DNA of 64,000 nt from an uncultured Sphingomonadaceae bacterium. GTDB taxonomy: Bacteria > Pseudomonadota > Alphaproteobacteria > Sphingomonadales > Sphingomonadaceae. The notes under the pieces are model-generated. The model was given only the letters and a program-made list of their open reading frames with translations, was not told where the DNA came from and did no database searches. The stretch spans positions 124,001 to 188,000 of the forward strand of contig CANMFE010000004.1 in NCBI GenBank assembly GCA_947497085.1, read 5' to 3'. Made by a program: the position numbers and the translations under genes. Below, piece after piece: positions 57,939-64,000 of this stretch (positions are counted from its first letter, which is position 1; the number at the start of each line of letters is the position of its first letter).

Positions 57939-59636
57939 TTAGCCGCTGCCTGAACGCTTCGCTTTCAAATCTGGCTCTGGTGTGATTGCCGCCATGCGGT
58001 TTTCTGAGGCGATGCCCTGTGATGCATCTTCCTGTGATGCATATTTATGTAAATCTGCATCATGATTTCCGTTCAGCAGATTCTTTTCGGCGAGCATTTT
58101 ATGCGTCATGTCCGTTGACTGCGGCCTGCCATAAAGAAATCCTTGTCCCTTCATGCAACCCAGGCTTTGTAAATGCATAACAACGGCTTCATCCTCAATG
58201 CCTTCAGCTGTGATTGGCAGGTTCATGCTTTTTCCCAGTCCTGCAATGGCTTCTACGATTGCGGCACTTTCCGGGTTCTCATGGACTGAAGCGACGAAGC
58301 TGCGGTCAATCTTGATACGATCAAAGGGCAGGCTGCGCAAATGTGCAAGTGAGCTGTAACCTGTGCCAAAATCATCCAGTGCAACACGGACCCCCTGATT
58401 TTTCAGGCTATTGATGATCGTCTGTGCCATATCGACATTTTCAAACAGGCATGTTTCGGTAATCTCGACTTCCAGCCGGTTCGCGGGCAAGCCGGTCTTG
58501 ACCAGCAGTTTGACGATTTTTTGCGCCAGCCAGGGGTCGCGCAACTGCACAGGCGATACATTTACGGAAATGGTGAGCGCGCTGTCCCAATGGCATGCGT
58601 CACGCATCGCCTGTTCCATAACCGCTTCTGAAAGCTCATTTATCAAACCGCTATCTTCGGCAATGGGAATGAATATTTCGGGGAGCAGATTACCCAATTC
58701 TGGTGATTCCCAGCGCGCCAGCACCTCAAAACCAATCAGGCCTCCGGTCTGCAGGTCGACCTGCTGCTCATAGAATGGAACAAATTCGCCTTTGGCAATG
58801 CCGGCCCGCATGGCAGATTCGATTTCATTGCGGACGTGCACCTCGTCTTCCATATTCTGTTCAAACCATGTGAAGCGGTTGCGGCCGTTTTTCTTTGAAA
58901 AATACATCGCAATGTCCGCGCGGCGCATGATGACATCAAAACCGCTGGTATGGCTATCGGAATAGGCAACGCCGATAGAGGTGGTCACATTTACCTCATT
59001 TTGAGGGCCCGAAATCGGGAGTGAAATGCAATCGATTATGTCTTCGCATACTCTTTCTACCTGTTGCGGCGCCTCAGGATCAAAAATGAAAGCGCAGGCA
59101 AATTCATCGCCGCCAAGACGTGAAACCAGTGCATCCTGCGGTACCGCATGCTCCAGGCGTTTTGCGATCTCGACCAGTACCCGGTCACCGGATTCATGGC
59201 CCTGCACATCATTAATGGTCTTGAAATTATCAACATCGAGCATCATGAAAGCAACATTCTTGTCGATATCCGATGCTTGGGCAATCATTTTCGACGTGCG
59301 TTCGGACAGTGTCCGGCGGTTGAGGCATTTTGTAAGTGGGTCAGTGCATGCAATTGCCTTTGCCGTTTCTTCGGCTGCGCGGCGGATCACAATCTCGTTG
59401 GCGAGTTCCCGGTAGCGGTTCCAGCCAAATATTATCAATGCGATATTTAGCATCATGGCCGCAGCTATAACATTATCCGGCCCGCTGCCATGATCGTAAT
59501 AGCTTTCGACGACCTTCGGCATGACTATGCTACCGGTCCCGACGAACATCAAGATTGCCGATAATATAATACCGCTGGCGACTATGTCTGTCTTATATGT
59601 ATGCTGCGGCTTCAATAGCTTGATGAAATTATGCAT
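57939..59636 (-). CDS. Membrane-bound GGDEF-EAL cyclic di-GMP protein
   Basis: A 565-residue protein. Two membrane helices at residues ~20-80 (IVASGIILSAILMFVGTGSIV and NVIAAAMMLNIALIIFGW) precede a GGDEF domain with intact RLGGDEF near residue 173, then an EAL domain that starts GFEVLARW near 303 (EVL in place of EAL). The other phosphodiesterase residues are present: SVNVSP, LEVEITETCL, ALDDFGTGYSSL, IKIDRSFV, AEGIED and KGQGFLYGRP. No obvious sensory domain exists between the helices. Both activities may be present; direction cannot be told from sequence. Start chosen at MHNFIK (59636). Confidence 0.93.
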   Translation of the reverse strand: MHNFIKLLKPQHTYKTDIVASGIILSAILMFVGTGSIVMPKVVESYYDHGSGPDNVIAAAMMLNIALIIFGWNRYRELANEIVIRRAAEETAKAIACTDPLTKCLNRRTLSERTSKMIAQASDIDKNVAFMMLDVDNFKTINDVQGHESGDRVLVEIAKRLEHAVPQDALVSRLGGDEFACAFIFDPEAPQQVERVCEDIIDCISLPISGPQNEVNVTTSIGVAYSDSHTSGFDVIMRRADIAMYFSKKNGRNRFTWFEQNMEDEVHVRNEIESAMRAGIAKGEFVPFYEQQVDLQTGGLIGFEVLARWESPELGNLLPEIFIPIAEDSGLINELSEAVMEQAMRDACHWDSALTISVNVSPVQLRDPWLAQKIVKLLVKTGLPANRLEVEITETCLFENVDMAQTIINSLKNQGVRVALDDFGTGYSSLAHLRSLPFDRIKIDRSFVASVHENPESAAIVEAIAGLGKSMNLPITAEGIEDEAVVMHLQSLGCMKGQGFLYGRPQSTDMTHKMLAEKNLLNGNHDADLHKYASQEDASQGIASENRMAAITPEPDLKAKRSGSG

Positions 59637-59947
59637 ATATGGTCCTATTCGGATTGCTTCGAACGTTATTAGCGGCAACGCATAAAAAAATTCTTAACTA
59701 TCGAAATGGTTATAACCATGCGCATTATGTGCTGCGGGTGTATCAAGACTTGCATATCGCAAAAAGCAGGTGTAGTAGCGGCACCAACAGAGCAGGTTCG
59801 GCCTGTACTGCGACAAAATTGAGCTTACATCATACGGGTTCATCTGCATCAAACGCTGGTCAGCGAGGTTTCGCTCACCGGCGATTTTTGCGTGTTATAT
59901 ACCCGCTATGATCTGGATTTGGCCCGATCCGGGCAGGAAGGACATAT
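59637..59947. other. Intergenic region between divergent GGDEF-EAL and ffh genes
   Basis: A 311-base region holding two promoters. The only structure I see is a hairpin GGTCAGCGA (59858-59866) / TCGCTCACC (59871-59879) with loop GGTT and one mismatch, followed by GGCGATTTTTG, which could act as an attenuator or weak terminator before ffh. No gene or SRP RNA found. Confidence 0.5.
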
Positions 59948-61414
59948 ATGTTTGAGAACCTGTCTGATCGGTTGGGCGGTGTCTTTGACAAGCTGCGTGG
60001 TCGCGGCGCGCTGAAGGAACAGGACGTCCGCGATGCCATGCGTGAAGTGCGCATTGCGCTGCTTGAAGCCGATGTCGCTTTGCCCGTGGTCAAGGATTTC
60101 GTAGCCAAGGTGACTGACAAGGCGGTTGGCCATGAAGTGCTGAAATCCGTCACGCCGGGCCAGCAGGTTGTCAAAATCGTCAATGATGCGCTTACCGAAA
60201 TGCTGGGCGCGGATGCAAGTGAGCTGAATATCGGTGTCACGCCACCTGCCGTTATCATGATGGTGGGTTTGCAGGGCTCGGGTAAAACCACAACCACCGC
60301 CAAAATTGCCAAGATGCTGAAGGAAAAGCAGGGCAAGAAAGTATTAATGGCCTCGCTCGATGTGAACCGTCCGGCGGCGCAGGAGCAATTGGCGGTGCTG
60401 GGGCAGCAGGTCGGTGTGCAAACGCTGCCTGTAATCGCTGGCCAACAGCCCACCGAAATTGCAGGACGTGCGATGCAGTCCGCAAAACTGCAATCATTTG
60501 ATGTGGTTATGCTTGATACTGCAGGTCGTTTACACGTTGATCAGCAGCTAATGGACGAGATGAAGGCGGTGGCTGATATCTCCACGCCAGATGAAATGCT
60601 GCTGGTTGTCGACTCATTAACGGGGCAGGATGCGGTGAATGTCGCGCAGAATTTCTCCGACCAGGTCGATCTGACGGGTGTTGTTCTCACGCGGATGGAT
60701 GGTGATGCACGCGGCGGTGCGGCGCTTTCGATGCGTGCGGTCACGGGTAAGCCGATCAAATTTGCCGGTGTCGGCGAGAAAATGGACGCGCTCGAAGCAT
60801 TTCATCCCGATCGTGTCGCCAGCCGTATTTTGGGCATGGGCGACATTGTGTCGATGGTCGAACGCGCCGCCGAAACGGTCCAGAAAGAAGATGCTGACAA
60901 ACTAGCTGCGAAAATGGCCAAGGGCCAGTTCGATATGAACGATTTACGCATGCAGCTGAAGCAAATGACGCAAATGGGCGGGCTGGGTGCACTGGCAGGC
61001 ATGATGCCAGGCATGAAAAAAGCGAAAGCCGCGATGCAGAAAGGCGGCATGGATGACAAGTTGCTGGTGCGTATGGATGCAATGATTGGCTCCATGACGC
61101 CATTGGAGCGCGAACGCCCCGCCTTGCTCAATGCCAAGCGCAAGATTCGCGTGGCCAAGGGTTCCGGCACCACGGTGCAGGACGTCAACCGTTTGCTGAA
61201 AATGCATAAGGAAATGGCCGGTGCGATGAAGAAAATCCGCAAAATGGGCGGCCTGAAAGGCCTGGCTGCAATGCTGGGCAAAGGCGGTGGCATGCCAGGT
61301 ATGGGCGGCGGCGCACCCGGCGGCCTGCCCGGAAACATGGGCGGGCAGGGCGGTCTTCCCGATCTGTCGGGCACGGATATTCCGCCTGATCTTGCAAAAT
61401 TACTTAAGAAATAA
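59948..61414 (+). CDS. ffh: Signal recognition particle protein Ffh
   Basis: A 488-residue SRP GTPase. [19 protein letters not shown] is the N domain, [18 protein letters not shown] the P-loop (near residue 109), [20 protein letters not shown] and [17 protein letters not shown] the later G motifs, and [15 protein letters not shown] the G4 region. The methionine-rich M domain begins near residue 320 and ends in a Gly/Met/Pro-rich tail ([11 protein letters not shown]). It binds signal sequences at the ribosome. rpsP follows 44 bases later. Confidence 0.98.
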   Translation: MFENLSDRLGGVFDKLRGRGALKEQDVRDAMREVRIALLEADVALPVVKDFVAKVTDKAVGHEVLKSVTPGQQVVKIVNDALTEMLGADASELNIGVTPPAVIMMVGLQGSGKTTTTAKIAKMLKEKQGKKVLMASLDVNRPAAQEQLAVLGQQVGVQTLPVIAGQQPTEIAGRAMQSAKLQSFDVVMLDTAGRLHVDQQLMDEMKAVADISTPDEMLLVVDSLTGQDAVNVAQNFSDQVDLTGVVLTRMDGDARGGAALSMRAVTGKPIKFAGVGEKMDALEAFHPDRVASRILGMGDIVSMVERAAETVQKEDADKLAAKMAKGQFDMNDLRMQLKQMTQMGGLGALAGMMPGMKKAKAAMQKGGMDDKLLVRMDAMIGSMTPLERERPALLNAKRKIRVAKGSGTTVQDVNRLLKMHKEMAGAMKKIRKMGGLKGLAAMLGKGGGMPGMGGGAPGGLPGNMGGQGGLPDLSGTDIPPDLAKLLKK

Positions 61415-61458
61415 ACTTCAGTTCAATATTTAATAAATTAACATTAAAGGAAAATATT

Positions 61459-61968
61459 ATGGCAGTTGTAATGCGTCTTTCACGCGGTGGTTCCAAAAAG
61501 CGTCCCTATTACCGGATCGTAGTTGCGGACAAGCGCAGCCCGCGCGACGGTAAATATCTGGAGCAGATTGGCATGTATAACCCGCTGCTCGCCAAGGACG
61601 ATGAAGGCCGCGTCAAGGTTGACACCGACCGTGCAAAATACTGGCTGGGCGTAGGCGCACAGCCTTCCGACCGTGTGGCACGTTTCCTGGATGCCGAAGG
61701 TTTGTATGAGCGTGCAGCGCGCAACAACCCGAAAAAAGCGGAACCAGGCGAAAAAGCCAAGGAGCGCGAGGAAGAGCGCAAGGAAAAAGCCGCTGCTGCT
61801 GAAGAAGCCGCAAAAGAAGCTGCGGCTGCGCCTGCTGAGGAAGCGCCCGCAGAAGAAGCTGTTGAAACAGAAGCTGAAGCGGTTCCAGCCGAAGAAGCCA
61901 AAGAAGAGGCTTCTGCTGCTGAAGAAACCCAAGAAGAAACTCCCGCTGAAGAAAAAGCGGAAGGCTAA
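61459..61968 (+). CDS. rpsP: 30S ribosomal protein bS16 with a long Glu/Ala-rich C-terminal extension
   Basis: A 169-residue protein, about twice the usual 80-90. Residues 1-80 are a normal S16: [36 protein letters not shown] and [20 protein letters not shown]. From about residue 92 the sequence is almost entirely Lys, Glu, Ala and Pro ([18 protein letters not shown] and so on), likely helical or disordered. Such tails occur in alphaproteobacterial S16. AAAGGAAAAT precedes the ATG. rimM follows after three bases. Confidence 0.96.
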   Translation: MAVVMRLSRGGSKKRPYYRIVVADKRSPRDGKYLEQIGMYNPLLAKDDEGRVKVDTDRAKYWLGVGAQPSDRVARFLDAEGLYERAARNNPKKAEPGEKAKEREEERKEKAAAAEEAAKEAAAAPAEEAPAEEAVETEAEAVPAEEAKEEASAAEETQEETPAEEKAEG

Positions 61969-61971
61969 ACC

Positions 61972-62451
61972 TTGGCAAAAACTGATACCCCCGTCGCGCT
62001 CGCCGTCATTATCGGCGCGCAGGGCGTGACGGGGGAAGTCAGGCTAAAGCTGTTTGCCGACAGCATTGACAGCCTGAAGGCTCATAAAAGCTTCAACAGT
62101 GGGACGTTAACCCTCAAGAGCATCCGCCACCATAAAGTGGGTGCGGTGGCGCGCTTTGCCGAAATTACCGACCGCAACGCCGCCGAAGCCGCACGCGGCA
62201 CTGAAATCACCATATCCCGCACCGCTTTGCCTGATTTGGCGGAGAACGAATATTATCACGCCGATGTGATAGGTTTGCCGTGCACCTCAACAGATGGTGA
62301 AGAACTGGGCAATATCTGCGCGATCTATGATTACGGCGCAGGTGATGTGATCGAAATCGAACGCGCAAACGGCAAGAAGTTCATGGTGCCTGTAACTGCT
62401 CTTGATATTGGTGATGACAAGGCGATCGTTGAGGCGATGTTTGTAGAATGA
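61972..62451 (+). CDS. rimM: Ribosome maturation factor RimM (TTG start)
   Basis: A 159-residue factor for 30S maturation that binds uS19. [20 protein letters not shown] is the conserved opening, and [20 protein letters not shown] plus [20 protein letters not shown] is the PRC-barrel-like second domain. The start is the TTG at 61972, three bases after the rpsP stop; no ATG or GTG gives the full N-terminal domain. The last four bases overlap trmD (ATGA). Confidence 0.95.
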   Translation: MAKTDTPVALAVIIGAQGVTGEVRLKLFADSIDSLKAHKSFNSGTLTLKSIRHHKVGAVARFAEITDRNAAEAARGTEITISRTALPDLAENEYYHADVIGLPCTSTDGEELGNICAIYDYGAGDVIEIERANGKKFMVPVTALDIGDDKAIVEAMFVE

Positions 62452-63188
62452 CCTTCACCGCGCAAATCCTCACTCTCTACCCCGAAATGTTTCCGGGGCC
62501 GCTGGGCACATCCCTGGCTGGCAAGGCTCTGGAGCAGGGAAAATGGACTTGCAACCCCATCCAGATGCGCGATTTTGCCACGGACCGGCACCGCAGCGTT
62601 GATGATACGCCTGCGGGCGGCGGTGCGGGGATGGTGCTGCGCGCCGACATATTAGGGCAGGCGGTCGATCATGCGCTGGAGCAGCAGCCGGATGCACCTG
62701 TGATTGCCATGACTCCGCGGGGAAACCCGCTCACGCAAAGGCGTGTGCGCGAACTTTCCGCAGGCCCTGGTGTCACGATATTATGCGGCCGTTTTGAAGG
62801 GTTTGACGAGCGGATTTTCGAGGGCCGCGATATCGAAGAGCTTTCGATTGGTGATTATGTGCTGTCGGGCGGAGAAATGGGCGCTTTGGTACTATTAGAT
62901 GCTTGCATTCGCCTGCTGCCCGGGGTAATGGGCGCATCTTGTAGCGGGGATGACGAGAGCTTTGAAACAGGCTTGCTCGAATATCCGCAATATACCCGGC
63001 CTGTTAAATGGGAAGGGCGCATTATCCCTGAAGTGTTGCGATCGGGGGATCATGCGAAGGTGGAGGCATGGCGCAAAGCCAGAGCTGAAGCCGATACACG
63101 GCTAAGGCGGCCGGATTTATGGGAGCGCCACGGGGGCACTCCGGATCCATCGCCCTCTGGTGCGCGACGCGAAAATAAGGAAGATTAG
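62448..63188 (+). CDS. trmD: tRNA (guanine37-N1)-methyltransferase TrmD
   Basis: A 246-residue SPOUT methyltransferase that prevents frameshifting by making m1G37. [37 protein letters not shown], the knot motifs [15 protein letters not shown] and [20 protein letters not shown], and [19 protein letters not shown] are all diagnostic. It overlaps rimM by four bases, and rplS follows after four. Confidence 0.97.
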   Translation: MTFTAQILTLYPEMFPGPLGTSLAGKALEQGKWTCNPIQMRDFATDRHRSVDDTPAGGGAGMVLRADILGQAVDHALEQQPDAPVIAMTPRGNPLTQRRVRELSAGPGVTILCGRFEGFDERIFEGRDIEELSIGDYVLSGGEMGALVLLDACIRLLPGVMGASCSGDDESFETGLLEYPQYTRPVKWEGRIIPEVLRSGDHAKVEAWRKARAEADTRLRRPDLWERHGGTPDPSPSGARRENKED

Positions 63189-63192
63189 GTCA

Positions 63193-63615
63193 ATGAACCT
63201 TATCCAGACACTCGAATCGGAAGCGATCAATGCTTTTGATGATCAAAAAACCATCCCCGATTTCCGGGCCGGTGACACATTGCGTGTCGGCGTCCGCGTG
63301 GTCGAGGGTAACCGGACCCGTATTCAGAATTTTGAAGGTGTGTGCATTGCGCGTACCAATCGCGGCATGGGTTCCAACTTTACCGTACGCAAGATTTCGT
63401 TCGGTGAAGGCGTAGAGCGCGTATTCCCGCTTTACTCACCCAACGTAGACACGATTACGGTAGTTCGCCGCGGTGTTGTTCGCCGTGCGAAGCTTTACTA
63501 TCTGCGTGGCCGCACAGGTAAGCGTGCCCGTATCGCCGAACGCCGCGATACCCGTACCATGGCGGAAAAAACCACACAGAAAAAGATTACAGAGACGGAA
63601 GCTGCAGAGGCTTAA
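63193..63615 (+). CDS. rplS: 50S ribosomal protein bL19
   Basis: A 140-residue protein at the 30S-50S interface. [59 protein letters not shown] and [19 protein letters not shown] are conserved. The last 20 residues are a Thr/Lys/Glu extension. The start is the ATG at 63193, since the frame before it lies in the trmD end. A strong terminator follows. Confidence 0.98.
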   Translation: MNLIQTLESEAINAFDDQKTIPDFRAGDTLRVGVRVVEGNRTRIQNFEGVCIARTNRGMGSNFTVRKISFGEGVERVFPLYSPNVDTITVVRRGVVRRAKLYYLRGRTGKRARIAERRDTRTMAEKTTQKKITETEAAEA

Positions 63616-63645
63616 GTCCCGTATATCTGTTCGTATATGAACAAG

Positions 63646-63676
63646 AAAGGCGGGCCGTACGGTTCGCCTTTTTTTT
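63646..63676 (+). terminator. Rho-independent terminator after rplS
   Basis: An 11-bp stem with two G-T pairs, AAAGGCGGGCC (63646-63656) against GGTTCGCCTTT (63661-63671), loop GTAC, followed by a run of Ts. It ends the ffh-rpsP-rimM-trmD-rplS run. Confidence 0.92.
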
Positions 63677-63708
63677 ACCTGAAATCTGCAAATAGGCTGG
63701 AGTAGTAC

Positions 63709-64000
63709 ATGGGTTATAAAGTCGCAGTTGTGGGCGCGACCGGCAATGTCGGGCGTGAAATGCTGAATATACTGGCCGAACGCGAATTTCCGATTGAGGA
63801 AATCGCGGCCGTTGCGTCTTCGCGTTCCACGGGCATGGATGTCGAGTTTGGTGAAACCGGCAAGATGCTCAAGGTCAAGAATGTCGAGCATTTCGACTTT
63901 TCCGACTGGGATATCGCCCTGTTTGCGGCGGGCTCCGGCCCGACAAAGGAATATGCGCCCAAGGCCGCGGCTGCTGGCTGCGTCGTGATCGACAACAGCT
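63709..64000 (+). CDS. asd: Aspartate-semialdehyde dehydrogenase, N-terminal part (3' end outside window)
   Basis: The frame runs from the ATG at 63709 to the end of the window (97 codons). GYKVAVVGATGNVGREMLNI is the NADP-binding glycine loop of Asd, ASSRSTGMDVEFG follows, and FAAGSGPTKEYAPKAAAAGC and VVIDNS lead into the substrate site. Asd makes aspartate semialdehyde for lysine, threonine, methionine and diaminopimelate, and thus shares a pathway with dapF in this window. The catalytic cysteine lies beyond the window. Confidence 0.95.
   Translation, partial: MGYKVAVVGATGNVGREMLNILAEREFPIEEIAAVASSRSTGMDVEFGETGKMLKVKNVEHFDFSDWDIALFAAGSGPTKEYAPKAAAAGCVVIDNS

Noticed and set aside
61430..61447. 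Three TTAA blocks before rpsP as a CtrA binding site
   Set aside because: The spacings are four and two bases, not the seven required for TTAA-N7-TTAA.

Overview
The window reads as a stretch of alphaproteobacterial chromosome, most likely from the order Sphingomonadales. The signs are the gene orders ylxR-infB-rbfA-truB-rpsO-pnp, bamD-recN-ligA, dapF-mtaB-ftsY and ffh-rpsP-rimM-trmD-rplS, an alphaproteobacterial LexA box (GTTC-N7-GTTC) before recN, a PrsK/PrsR sensor pair of the kind linked to XrtA/PEP-CTERM systems, and bS16 and PNPase proteins with long low-complexity C-terminal tails. Genes are densely packed, with many 1-4 base start/stop overlaps. I saw no rRNA, tRNA, CRISPR array, prophage or insertion sequence, and the species cannot be named from this sequence alone.

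Layout. 1-9626: translation and RNA metabolism (ylxR end, infB, rbfA, truB, rpsO, pnp) interrupted by a small secreted protein, thymidine kinase, a GNAT and an M50 protease. 9778-15301: bamD, then recN, an AT-rich exonuclease-BRCT gene and ligA, apparently one transcript behind an SOS box. 15304-18517 (minus): SDR, a subclass-B3-like metallo-beta-lactamase, prmA broken by a one-base frameshift, and a DUF2459 protein. 18812-22351: sdhC-sdhD-sdhA followed by a lipoprotein metallopeptidase rather than sdhB. 22388-28343: TonB-dependent receptor, creD with a cre-like tag, an alpha-hydroxy-acid dehydrogenase and a zinc metallopeptidase. 28450-34588: patatin/DUF3734, 3-hydroxybutyrate dehydrogenase, M20 hydrolase, then a rubrerythrin / Fe-S CCG protein / DUF3501 module with a Fur-like box. 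34774-41492: a membrane-anchored acidic protein, an XRE/DUF2083 regulator, prsK-prsR, a GntR regulator and a nitroreductase. 41696-49228: oligopeptide transporter, two exported amidohydrolases, NnrU, an aldo/keto reductase and an AGCS amino-acid symporter. 49362-54027: glmM-DUF1272-thiD(VOC fusion)-TIGR03032, then sodB. 54213-59636 (minus): yciB, ftsY, mtaB, dapF and a GGDEF-EAL protein. 59948-64000: ffh, rpsP, rimM, trmD, rplS and the start of asd.

Functional themes are core translation and the SRP pathway (ffh and ftsY lie 4 kb apart), DNA repair under SOS control, envelope maintenance (bamD, creD, M50 protease, beta-lactamase), oxidative and iron stress (sodB, rubrerythrin module), and peptide scavenging.

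The points most worth a second look are the compositionally foreign exonuclease-BRCT gene nested seamlessly between recN and ligA, the rubrerythrin/Fe-S/DUF3501 module, the ThiD-VOC fusion, the prmA frameshift, a 67-nt cloverleaf-like structure after sodB, and the cre-like tag upstream of creD.
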